Positions 38,512-47,032 of a stretch of 64,000 nt of DNA are shown here, in pieces. Source of the stretch: Microbulbifer variabilis (GTDB lineage: Bacteria > Pseudomonadota > Gammaproteobacteria > Pseudomonadales > Cellvibrionaceae); assembly GCF_020524905.1 (NCBI RefSeq), contig NZ_JAIVKI010000002.1:124001-188000 (forward strand), written 5' to 3'. Numbering within the stretch: position 1 is the first letter of the stretch; every line of letters begins with the position of its first letter. Both the position numbers and the translations under genes were made by a program. The notes under the pieces were generated by a model. That model did no database searches. It was given only the letters and a program-made list of their open reading frames with translations, and was not told the DNA's origin.

Positions 38512-39489
38512 CTAGCCCCCCAGCATCGCCAGGTTGCGGGTGGCGCCGGTAAAACCTTCGTGCAGCTGGTGGCCAGCGGTCTTATCGACAATCAACTCGC
38601 GGATATGCGCCGCCAACACGTCACTATCACCAGCGGCGATTATCTCGCGCATATCAAAGCCCTGATCGGCAAACAGGCACAGGTGCAGCTTGCCCTGGGC
38701 CGATACCCGCAGGCGGTTGCAGCTTGCGCAGAAGTCTTTGCCGTAGGGGGTTATCAGGCCGATACGACCTACGTAGTCCGGGTGAAAATACTCCCGCGCA
38801 GGACCGGCGTCGCGGGCGCGGGCGACCTGCTGCCAACCATCGCGCAATAACAGGGATTCGATATCATTGCCGGAGACATGATTGCTGGCAAAGAACTCGC
38901 GGTTGTCGCCGGTACGCATTAATTCGATAAAGCGCAGGGTTACTGGGGTTTCCCGAATCCAGGCGAGGAAATTATCCAGCTCGGCCAGATTGTACTGGCG
39001 CAGCAGCACTGCATTGACCTTGGTATCGATACCTAGGGCCAGGGCGCGATCCAAACCGGCGAGGGCTTTGTCGAGACGGTCATGGCCGGTGATATGGTGG
39101 AATTGAGCCGGATCGAGGCTGTCGATACTGACATTAACCTGGTTCAGCCCGGCACGGTGCCAGTCGTCAATCTGGCTCGGCAGGCGGTAACCGTTGGTGG
39201 TGATAGCAATGCGGCGAATCTTGTCACTGGCCCGCACCGCTTCGAGAAGCGACACCAGGTCTTTGCGTAGGGACGGCTCGCCGCCGGTGAGGCGCACTTT
39301 CTCCGTACCCAAAGAGGCGAAAGCGCGCACAAGGGTGCCCACTTCAGCGACTGAGAGAGGATTTTCACCCATCAGGGAACGGTCGCAACCAATACCTTCG
39401 GGCAGGCAGTAGTTGCAACGGTAATTGCAAATATCCGTCACGGACAGACGCAGGTAGTAAAACCTACGACCAAAATTGTCTTGTAACAT
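38512..39489 (-). CDS. moaA: GTP 3',8-cyclase (radical SAM)
   Basis: 325 residues. First Moco step. Radical-SAM cluster CNYRCNYC, GGEPSLRKDL, the second Fe-S cluster CASCNRLRVSAQGKLHLC, and the essential C-terminal Gly-Gly (LAMLGG). The ATG at 39489 has AAAGG at 6-nt spacing; an earlier in-frame ATG at 39504 falls at the edge of the putative Moco-RNA element. First gene of a nine-gene operon ending with modC. Confidence 0.94.
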   Translation of the reverse strand: MLQDNFGRRFYYLRLSVTDICNYRCNYCLPEGIGCDRSLMGENPLSVAEVGTLVRAFASLGTEKVRLTGGEPSLRKDLVSLLEAVRASDKIRRIAITTNGYRLPSQIDDWHRAGLNQVNVSIDSLDPAQFHHITGHDRLDKALAGLDRALALGIDTKVNAVLLRQYNLAELDNFLAWIRETPVTLRFIELMRTGDNREFFASNHVSGNDIESLLLRDGWQQVARARDAGPAREYFHPDYVGRIGLITPYGKDFCASCNRLRVSAQGKLHLCLFADQGFDMREIIAAGDSDVLAAHIRELIVDKTAGHQLHEGFTGATRNLAMLGG

Positions 39490-39504
39490 TAAACGCCTTT
39501 CCAT

Positions 39505-39590
39505 AGCCGGGAGGCTGTGCAGTTTCCTACCCAACCCTGGTGGCTGTTACAGCCACGGTGCCGAAACCATGCAGAAGTACCATTAGGTAT
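39505..39590 (-). promoter_or_regulatory. Candidate Moco-RNA (molybdenum cofactor riboswitch-like) leader of moaA
   Basis: The leader contains a perfect hairpin GTGGCTG-TAA-CAGCCAC (39540-39556), then GGGTAGGAAACTGCACAGCC and TCCCGGCT immediately before the first moaA ATG. The order GGAAAC...GCCTCCCGG near the start codon matches what I remember of the Moco RNA motif that precedes moaA in gammaproteobacteria. Assignment is by eye and needs a covariance-model search. Confidence 0.45.
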
Positions 39591-39809
39591 TGCTGTTTAG
39601 ATTGCGGGACTCGGTGTTTAAACGGGTGCCAGTGTAACAGGGTATTAAATTTATGCTCGAATAAAATATGTCCGCCCTGTGATGAAGCAAAAAAGCTCAT
39701 TCTTTTTTTATTTGCACCTAAATAATGCAAAAGAAAGGTCGAAACTATAAATTAAAGAAAATTCGATAACGCGCTGAAAGTGCTTGCAAAAAATTAGCCA
39801 TATAAAAAG

Positions 39810-39837
39810 CAAAACCCCGGCCAATGCCGGGGTTTTG
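39810..39837. terminator. Bidirectional terminator after the porin gene
   Basis: CAAAACCCCGGC / GCCGGGGTTTTG perfect stem with CAAT loop; T run on both strands. It is 35 bp past the porin stop. The rest of the 39490-39872 gap holds the moaA leader and A+T-rich DNA with the moaA promoter. Confidence 0.93.
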
Positions 39838-39872
39838 TCAATATATATCAGACAGCTTGTATCAGACCAACC

Positions 39873-41096
39873 TTAGAAGTTAGCACTCACCATCAACCAA
39901 AACTTATCGGTATCCAGTTTGTACTGATGCGCTTGGTAGGAAGCGTACTTAACTAACAAAGAAATATCTTCGGTGAGATTACGGCCATAGCTCACATTCC
40001 ATTCATGACCATAATCCGTTGAGTTTTCGTTTGCATCGAAATTATGGTAGGCCATATTCAGCTTGCCTCCAGCGACTTTTACGGCAGCTGAGGCATACAG
40101 GTCCTCAATACCATCAGCAGGAGTCGCCAGGAATTGATCGGTATAGCCCTGGAACTTATGCAGTGTGGCCAGTGGAGTTTTGAAACCAATGCCGTTATCA
40201 GAACCCAGCACTTCATAACCGACCTTAGCACTTAGCAGACCCTTTTCCGCACCCAGTTCTGCCAGATAATAGTTTGCGCTGTAGTCTTGTTGGTTATCAC
40301 CCGTATCGCTCTGACGTGCATAGCTCAGGTTGGCATTCAACAGGCCAAAATCTCCTTTGTAATCCACGCCGTAAGTACGGCTTGAATTACTCTGGGCATT
40401 TTCCAGGTCGAGGTTATAGGCGAAGCCGCTAATCTTATGCCCCTCGACCAAAGGGTAACTGGCGTGCAGTAATTGGATATTGCCTTCGAATTCGGCGTTC
40501 GAGCTGTCCTCACCGAAAACACGGTTCACATTGTAAATGTAGCTGTAGTCCAGCTGCAGGCTATCGGCACTGCCATACTGGTAGCGCACGCCATCGTAGG
40601 TCTGCTCATTCTGTCTCCAGCCAACCCCACCGACTAAGCGCTGGTTATCCAGATTGATGCGCTGGCGACCGGCAGTAATTACAGAATTCACTCCGTTATA
40701 GCGAACGTAGGCCTGGTTAACCTCGGTACCATCCGGATCAGCAACCACCGGATAATTGGTTTTACCGTTGACGGTAGAATTGTAATTGTCATTGCCAACA
40801 GCAGTAACATCATCCAACTCTAGAAAACCACTAAAGCCATGGTAACTACCGCTTAACCAGTTAAGGCGGGTTCTCAGGGTGGAAGCAAGTGCGTCCCCAT
40901 TGATACCATCCTGATCATAATCTTCCTGGTCGACAATCTCTACACGATAGCGGAGATTTAAGTGCGCCTCACCGGATTTCAGGGCATCGGCAAGAGTGGT
41001 ATTTTCGCCATCCTGTGCACTAGCCTGCAATGCCGCAGTGCTACAAGCACCGAGCAGTATAGCTCCAAGAAATTTTGGTAATCTTTGCATGGTCAT
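39873..41096 (-). CDS. Outer-membrane porin (alginate-export/OprD-like barrel)
   Basis: 407 residues, ATG at 41096 with AAGGA at the right distance. Signal peptide LGAILLGACSTAALQASA. Mature part: LRYRVEIVDQEDYDQDG, LRTRLNWLSGSYHGFSGFLE, EVNQAYVRYNGVNSVITAGRQRINLDNQRLVGGVGWRQNEQTYDGVRY, and a C-terminal FWLMVSANF ending in Phe, as barrel proteins do. Position between the Moco operon and narX suggests nitrate-related uptake, but this is inference. NarL-type heptamer TACCTAT occurs upstream (41241-41247). Confidence 0.78.
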   Translation of the reverse strand: MTMQRLPKFLGAILLGACSTAALQASAQDGENTTLADALKSGEAHLNLRYRVEIVDQEDYDQDGINGDALASTLRTRLNWLSGSYHGFSGFLELDDVTAVGNDNYNSTVNGKTNYPVVADPDGTEVNQAYVRYNGVNSVITAGRQRINLDNQRLVGGVGWRQNEQTYDGVRYQYGSADSLQLDYSYIYNVNRVFGEDSSNAEFEGNIQLLHASYPLVEGHKISGFAYNLDLENAQSNSSRTYGVDYKGDFGLLNANLSYARQSDTGDNQQDYSANYYLAELGAEKGLLSAKVGYEVLGSDNGIGFKTPLATLHKFQGYTDQFLATPADGIEDLYASAAVKVAGGKLNMAYHNFDANENSTDYGHEWNVSYGRNLTEDISLLVKYASYQAHQYKLDTDKFWLMVSANF

Positions 41097-41961
41097 TTCG
41101 CTTTTCCTTTGCATCAGCGATGTGGACAGAAGTAAATTACATTTTTTTCGATAGCGTTGAAAACACAATTTTCCTTGTGGAGAAATTTTTTTGTTCTCAT
41201 CACATGTGAACCAATAGAGTCATCCTTAGCTAGTGGGTACTACCTATCCGTGTAATGCTCTAGTTACCTCATCAAACTCACAATAAGAATTTTTTTGACT
41301 GAATACTGGACTATTTTAATGCCTCACAAGTAACCTATTGACTTAGTAAAAATTGCGAACTGTTTCCATAATTTCCATACATGCTTATCAGATAAACCGG
41401 TAAACCTTCTCGCAAACGTATCCAAGTAATTCTGAAAAATATTTTAGGTGCACTAAGTTTGTGCATGAATTCCTAATAAGGATAAAAGGTACTGGTAAAA
41501 TTTTTTATAAAACTGCGGACTCTCCGTAGTGAATAAGAAATTCTTTAAAGCATCATTTCTTTATTACTACAAAAAAATATCTCACTCCTATTTCGGCAAT
41601 CAATGCATATCCCATTCCAAAAGAACGAAATTTATTTTGAACTATCTGAAAATATCAATTTCTGTGGCAACATCGATCTGCCTAGCTATTACACAGACTA
41701 AGAAGTGGCCTTAAGAGTGTAATCGCTTTCGATAACGGAAGTGTAATGGAGGTATTTCAACGGATCTTGATCTACGTCAAGTGTGAGAAGTACCCCTAAA
41801 TACTCTCTAAAAACCAAAATCAGTTAGAAGCTCAGGACTTTGATATTGTAGAAAACTGACAGAGCTTTACTATTACCCGCTGCGACTCACACAGTTGCAC
41901 AGCAAGGAAAGACATTCAGTGGCTAGGAATAATAGCCAATCAGGGAAGAAGCGAAGTCAGT
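41097..41961. other. Long A+T-rich intergenic region between porin and narX
   Basis: 865 bases, divergent promoters. Holds a NarL-type heptamer TACCTAT near the porin side (41241-41247) and the FNR/ANR promoter for narX at 41767-41813. Short open frames here (for example 41529-41714) have no ribosome binding site and no family resemblance. No small RNA could be recognised. Confidence 0.5.
41767..41813 (+). promoter_or_regulatory. FNR/ANR-type promoter of narX with NarL heptamer
   Basis: TTGAT-CTAC-GTCAA (41767-41780) matches the ANR/FNR/DNR consensus in 9-10 of 10 positions. A -10-like TACTCT lies at 41801-41806, putting the start near 41813-41815, so the box centre is at about -41, the classic activating position. 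TACCCCT (41791-41797) between them fits the NarL heptamer TACYNMT. This predicts anaerobic induction with nitrate feedback. Confidence 0.75.
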
Positions 41962-43812
41962 ATGCTGAACCGAATACAACAGTCTATTGTTTACCGCATC
42001 GGCACGCTGATGTTACTCACCGTTCTGGTGGCCCTCAGCTCCATGGTAGCATCCTATGTGATCTCCGATGCGGCCGAGAACGACGCTGCCGCAGTAAACC
42101 TTGCAGGCTCCCTACGCGCTATGAGTTATCGGCTCTCGGCCACAGCGCCCTCCGGTAATGTACAGGCAACAGCTGATCTTGCCGACGAAGTCGCCAAGCG
42201 CCTGGCACGTGTCCTTAGCATTTCTGACTTCAGCGCCAGCGACAACTTACGCGCAGCACGTAACTATCGCAAAGTGATTGGGAGCTGGGAGCGGGAGATT
42301 CGCCCGCTACTGGAATCCATTGCCGCCGGTCGCTTATCCATGGATTCCCTGCAACTAGCCACCTACTTAGAGCCCTTTATCGGCGATGTCGATACCCTGG
42401 TATTTGACTACCAAACTATCGCCGAGGAGAAAATCAGCCTATTGCGCTTGGTGCAGCTGGGCTCACTGTTCGCTATCGTAGTACTTGTCTACCTGTCTCT
42501 TTATATTCTGCATCGCTCGGTGGAACTGCCTCTCAAACAACTTACCAGCCGTTCACTGAGCATCGCCCAGGGCAACTTCCATCAACATCGCCTGGAAATC
42601 GATAGCGAGGATGAACTCGGGGTGCTCGCGCGCACCATCAACTACATGAGCGACGAGATCCATGCGACCCATCAACAGCTGGCCAAGCGCGTAGAACTGA
42701 AAACTGAACAGTTACAAAAAAGCCATGAGGCCTTGGATTTCCAGTACCGCCTGGCGCGGCGTATCAGCGAGGGGCCTCTAGCCGGCGCTGAACTAGGTAA
42801 ATGGTTAGAGGAGTTTGCCAATGTGGCAGACCTGGATAACCTCGACTTGTGTCTGATGACCCCGGAGGGCGAGGCACCCTACGAGCACCTGGTAGAGGGA
42901 AAAGGATATAACCACTGTGAGAGCTACGAATGCAGAATCTGTGTGAGTAGCTGTGGGCCATCCGATGAGGGCAGCTTTCACATCCACCGTTTCCCCCTGG
43001 AGGTGGATAAACGCAACTATGGTGTGCTGACTTGCACCCTGCCTCAGGGCAAGGACCTGGATGAAGAACAGCTGCAACGTCTGGCCACATTCGCCGATAG
43101 CGTTACCGCTGCCATCGCTATCAATGAACGCGAGGCTCAAGACCGCCGTGTAGCTCTGCTCGACGAGCGTGCCATTATTGCGCGCGAACTACACGATTCC
43201 CTGGCCCAGTCCCTCTCCTATCTGAAAATCCAGGTAACCCGGCTCAGTCGCGCCAACCTTAGCGAACGGGTGGACAAGGCCCAGGTGGAGGAAATTATCA
43301 CTGAGCTGAGGGAAGGCCTGGATTCTTCTTATCGACAGCTTCGCGAGCTGCTCACCACCTTCCGCCTACAAATTGGTCCCGGCGGCCTGCGCAATATATT
43401 GGAGCAATCCATCCTCGCCTACCGGCAGCAGCACCCACAAATCACCATTCTGTTGGACTACCACCTGGACGAAGTGCCTTTCACGCCCCACGAGGAGATT
43501 CATTTACTGCAACTAGTGCGCGAAGCCACTCAGAACGCTGTGTATCACTCTCAAGGAGATATGATCCAGATTAGCCTGACCCAGGCTGAAAACCATGCCC
43601 TCAATGTGCATATTCGCGATAATGGTGTTGGAATCAGTAGTCTGCCGGAGAAACGTAATCACTTCGGTATGTCGATCATGCAGGAGCGTGCCAGCAATTT
43701 AAATGGCAAATTGAAAATCCGCCGGCGCCAAGAGGGCGGGACAGAAGTGCGTTTTCAATTTGTGCCTCACTATGCAAGGGAGCGAGAAGTGATTTGGCGG
43801 GATACCGCTTGA
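41962..43812 (+). CDS. narX: Nitrate/nitrite sensor histidine kinase NarX
   Basis: 616 residues. Two membrane helices (about 13-35 and 163-184) flank a periplasmic domain holding the nitrate-binding P-box NLAGSLRAMSYRL (46-58). HAMP linker to about 240, then a GAF-like central module with Cys319, Cys324, Cys327 and Cys331, the NarX cysteine cluster, then HisKA_3 with phospho-acceptor His411 in ARELHDSLAQS and the HATPase box with DNGVGI. It phosphorylates NarL, encoded 10 kb away. Starts behind an FNR/ANR promoter. Confidence 0.92.
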   Translation: MLNRIQQSIVYRIGTLMLLTVLVALSSMVASYVISDAAENDAAAVNLAGSLRAMSYRLSATAPSGNVQATADLADEVAKRLARVLSISDFSASDNLRAARNYRKVIGSWEREIRPLLESIAAGRLSMDSLQLATYLEPFIGDVDTLVFDYQTIAEEKISLLRLVQLGSLFAIVVLVYLSLYILHRSVELPLKQLTSRSLSIAQGNFHQHRLEIDSEDELGVLARTINYMSDEIHATHQQLAKRVELKTEQLQKSHEALDFQYRLARRISEGPLAGAELGKWLEEFANVADLDNLDLCLMTPEGEAPYEHLVEGKGYNHCESYECRICVSSCGPSDEGSFHIHRFPLEVDKRNYGVLTCTLPQGKDLDEEQLQRLATFADSVTAAIAINEREAQDRRVALLDERAIIARELHDSLAQSLSYLKIQVTRLSRANLSERVDKAQVEEIITELREGLDSSYRQLRELLTTFRLQIGPGGLRNILEQSILAYRQQHPQITILLDYHLDEVPFTPHEEIHLLQLVREATQNAVYHSQGDMIQISLTQAENHALNVHIRDNGVGISSLPEKRNHFGMSIMQERASNLNGKLKIRRRQEGGTEVRFQFVPHYAREREVIWRDTA

Positions 43813-44086
43813 TTCATTATAAGGCTTCCCCCTGGAGTTAATGTCGTTTAATCAATCTTTAGAATTTGTATTCAAACTTAATAAGAATCAAATATTCAAG
43901 TTGTCGCCTTTAAGATTTCTTAGAAAGGCTGCCCTCCCCTTCTTATGCTACAAGTACCCTGTGGTTCAAACATGGATACTTCTTCAGGAAGTAATCGTGA
44001 AAATGGGTAGTGTTGGACGCCAGCCAACCCAGCTTTCGCCACAAACTATATGATTGAACGAGTCATCTAATTAAGAAGCACTACTT

Positions 44087-44764
44087 ATGAAATTGCATAC
44101 TTTTTCAACACTTACCTCTTTCATCCTAACCTTTTTTCTATCTATCTATTCAGCCTTTACCTTCGCTGATCCTCAGGCAAAGAAAGAAAAAAACCAAACG
44201 GGCACCGAACAATCTTCGGATAAAAATGCTTGGTCCGAGGCTGGCGAAAATAATAATTATTACATTTTCAAAGCTAATCTCACACCAGGAGAAGAAAAGA
44301 TACTCAGTAATAATGCCGTGGATAAGCAAACACCCGCCGATGCCCGTGGTTATTTCTTAGGCGTTTATAATCAACAAACCCATATGCTGAACTTTATGAT
44401 CGGATATCAAAACCTTTCCGGGTCAGGGGTATCCATGTCACATTTCCACCTTCGCTGTTCAGGTGAGGGTAAAGAACCAGCGATATGCAAACCTGGCAGC
44501 CCCAGCGCCCCAGTTATTCAAACCATCTGCGGCATGCCTACACAACCGGGTAAAACCCCCGATTGGCCATCAACCAAAGCCAATCAGGGTCGCCAGGGAC
44601 TTGAGGCAAAATGCTCCACAGGTACCAGCGGCGCTATTATGGGAAAATGGCTTGTAGAAGAGCAGTACCGCGGAGATTTAATGGGAGGTAAGGTTTACGT
44701 AAACTTACATACCCAAATGAATCCAAAGGGCGAAGTTACCGGGCTGTTAGAAAAGAGCAAGTGA
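44087..44764 (+). CDS. Exported CHRD-domain protein
   Basis: 225 residues. Signal peptide (ILTFFLSIYSAFTFA). The CHRD pattern is visible: YIFKANLTPGEE, ARGYFLGVYNQQTHMLNFMIGYQNLSG, SHFHLRC, and the closing GGKVYVNLHTQMNPKGEVTG. Four cysteines within the domain suggest disulfides. CHRD domains are extracellular and of unknown role in bacteria. A+T-richer than the flanking nar and rtc genes. No clear operon partner. Confidence 0.78.
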   Translation: MKLHTFSTLTSFILTFFLSIYSAFTFADPQAKKEKNQTGTEQSSDKNAWSEAGENNNYYIFKANLTPGEEKILSNNAVDKQTPADARGYFLGVYNQQTHMLNFMIGYQNLSGSGVSMSHFHLRCSGEGKEPAICKPGSPSAPVIQTICGMPTQPGKTPDWPSTKANQGRQGLEAKCSTGTSGAIMGKWLVEEQYRGDLMGGKVYVNLHTQMNPKGEVTGLLEKSK

Positions 44765-44897
44765 AACCTCAACTAATCAAGCCACTCGCAAACGTTTCTT
44801 TTTACAAGAATCTCTGGAAGTATTATCGAGCAGTTTTAAAACCTTGATGCGCAAAGTAAATGTATCTCCAGAGATTCACCCTTCAACGAAAGAGTCT

Positions 44898-45728
44898 TTA
44901 ATCCACTAGTTTATAGAAGGTTTGAGCACTGCCCCCATAGATTGCTTCTTGTTGTGATACATGCAGTGAACTTAGCAACTGATTAGTGACATGAAACCAA
45001 GTTGAAAAATTACATACCAAATTTACTACTGGCCAATTGCTTCCCCACATGATTCGATGAGCGCCAAAGTATTGGAGAATATGCTGAAAATAGGGTTCGA
45101 TCGCTAATCTTTCAGCCACAATTTCTGTTAAAATTGGAAAACATGAAAGCTTGCAGTAGATATTCTTTCTTAATGCTAACTCTTCTATGCCCTGATACCA
45201 AAACAAATCATTTTTATTGCTTATCTCCGGCTGCCCGCAATGATCAATCACTATTCTCAATCGAGGATAACGTTTAGATAGAGTGAGCAGTGCTGCGAAA
45301 TGCCTGGGGCGGACAAGCGCATCAAAAGCTTTCTCATTAATCTCCAACCACTTGAAGCATCGACCTAATTTTTCCCTCAGAATCCAGTTACTATCTGGCA
45401 TATCCTGTAATATTGGCCGAATTCCAAGAAATTTTGAATTTCTTTTCAATTCATTGAGTCTAGACCCTACCTGCTTACTGGCCATATCAACCCACCCCAC
45501 AACTCCGGCTATAAAATTATATTTATCTGCCAAAGCTAACAGGTAGTCAGTTTCTGCATCTGTTTCCGCCGCCTGGATCAGCACCGAACGTTCAATACCA
45601 TGTTTCTGTATAAGTGGCTCATACTCATCCGGCAGATAACTACGATTTAGGATTGGTAGTTTCTCATTAATCCAGGAGTAGTCGCCACGACTTAAATCCC
45701 AAATATGAAGGTGACTATCGACTCGCAT
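44898..45728 (-). CDS. Amidohydrolase-2 family protein (COG3618-like)
   Basis: 276 residues, cytosolic. N-terminal MRVDSHLHIWD supplies the HxH metal ligands, RIVIDHCGQPE the next histidine, and RIMWGSNWPV replaces the usual D in GSDWP, an Asn at the position where many members have the catalytic Asp. Related to L-fuconolactonase and 2-pyrone-4,6-dicarboxylate lactonase. The Asn substitution could affect activity. Low G+C for the window. Confidence 0.78.
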   Translation of the reverse strand: MRVDSHLHIWDLSRGDYSWINEKLPILNRSYLPDEYEPLIQKHGIERSVLIQAAETDAETDYLLALADKYNFIAGVVGWVDMASKQVGSRLNELKRNSKFLGIRPILQDMPDSNWILREKLGRCFKWLEINEKAFDALVRPRHFAALLTLSKRYPRLRIVIDHCGQPEISNKNDLFWYQGIEELALRKNIYCKLSCFPILTEIVAERLAIEPYFQHILQYFGAHRIMWGSNWPVVNLVCNFSTWFHVTNQLLSSLHVSQQEAIYGGSAQTFYKLVD

Positions 45729-45953
45729 AAAATCAAGAAGTTAATTCTTGAAAAACACTTATTACTATTAGCATTTCCAGATTCTCATATCGGCTTTAAT
45801 AAATATTGCCGAATTAAAAGCATAGTTTGGATAAGTAACTTCTGCATACCAGCACAAGATTCAAACTCAGCTTTATCTCCCCTTTCTCCTGTAAAGAAGC
45901 AAGCAAAGAATGGATCTGGATCAGGTACTAAATCCATTTAATCCCAAAAATGT

Positions 45954-46985
45954 TCACAGATCGACGAGCTTTGTCTCCACAGTCACTTCCCAACAATCTT
46001 CGCTCATTTCACGTAGGTCTATCCTGGCGCCGGTAATTCGCTTGATCACCTGAATATTCGTCAGTAGGTGCTGACTCGGTTTTAAAGTGTGGAAGCGACC
46101 GCCTTTACCAAGAGCCATAGGCAGTATTAACTGATCGGCCAGGTGCTCACCTACCGGCACACCAGCTTTTAAGTACCGATGCATCTGCCGGATTGCACGC
46201 TGGGCAACGCGTTCAGCACTTACGCCTTGCTCCCCCATCGAGTCAAAAATTTCTACTATCTGTTCAAACTGCAAACGTAACGACAGGAGATTACCTGGCC
46301 CTTGGGAGAACACTTGTATTCGCTGTAAATGCTCATCCGGCCAACCACAAAGCTTACTAACCTGAGCCAATTCACGCTGACCAACATGTGCCGGAATACT
46401 TGCGGAAATCGCTAGGGCTTTACGGCCCAGTGATTCGCCCCTCTCAGTCAGGTCCAGTTCCGACAGTGAGGTAAGAGGCTGGATACGTGTGCGCCAAGAA
46501 CCACCACCAGCAGGATAAAAGCCATAATCCTGTAGCTCCACTTCCACTCCCGCACCCATTCGAGCTAACAGTGGTAAATAGACCTGTTTAATAAAGTCGA
46601 AACTCGGTGCCTTTTTATTATGGGTACCCCCCTCCAAACACAGCTCACTAATGCCATCTGCAAATAAAAGTGGCAAAAGCACCGTTTGCAATACCAAACT
46701 GGTGCTGCCGGCTGAGCCAATCGGAAAATGATATTCACCGGATTGCACCTTTCCCGGTATGAACGTCACTTCTACAGCCCCCAGCTGCTCGCCTGAGACT
46801 TCGGCATTGCTGATCGTTTTTGCTGCTCGCAAACAGGCAAGATGCTGACGTAACAGACCTGGCTTTTCACGGCCTCTGCGAATATTTTTTATACGAACCG
46901 CTACCCCCAGGCACATGGACAAAGTCAGAGAGATTCGTAAAATCTGCCCGCCGCCCTCCCCCTGGGCGCCGTCTATCTCAATCAC
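45954..46985 (-). CDS. rtcA: RNA 3'-terminal phosphate cyclase
   Basis: 343 residues. ATP-dependent enzyme turning RNA 3'-phosphates into 2',3'-cyclic phosphates. GAQGEGGGQILRISLTLSMC is the family opening, GSAGSTSLVLQTVLLPLLFA and EGGTHNKKAPSFDF follow, and the catalytic His region is TLKPSQHLLTNI. GTG start with AAGGA upstream. It is the last gene of the rtcB - RNA - slipin - rtcA set, 48 bp after the slipin stop; cyclised ends feed RtcB or the RtcR sensor. Confidence 0.94.
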   Translation of the reverse strand: MIEIDGAQGEGGGQILRISLTLSMCLGVAVRIKNIRRGREKPGLLRQHLACLRAAKTISNAEVSGEQLGAVEVTFIPGKVQSGEYHFPIGSAGSTSLVLQTVLLPLLFADGISELCLEGGTHNKKAPSFDFIKQVYLPLLARMGAGVEVELQDYGFYPAGGGSWRTRIQPLTSLSELDLTERGESLGRKALAISASIPAHVGQRELAQVSKLCGWPDEHLQRIQVFSQGPGNLLSLRLQFEQIVEIFDSMGEQGVSAERVAQRAIRQMHRYLKAGVPVGEHLADQLILPMALGKGGRFHTLKPSQHLLTNIQVIKRITGARIDLREMSEDCWEVTVETKLVDL

Positions 46986-47032
46986 TAATTGATTCCTTTC
47001 TTACTATTAAATAATTCAGTTGATTTTTTTCA

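Noticed and set aside
41529..41714. Small open frame in the porin-narX gap
   Set aside because: A+T-rich, no ribosome binding site, no family resemblance.
43841..44053. 70-residue open frame after narX
   Set aside because: No ribosome binding site and low-complexity A+T composition.
45777..45945. Minus-strand frame containing DPDPFFACFFTGERGD, looking like a fragment of a repeated element
   Set aside because: Only about 50 residues, no start, no terminal repeats; a remnant cannot be supported from this window alone.
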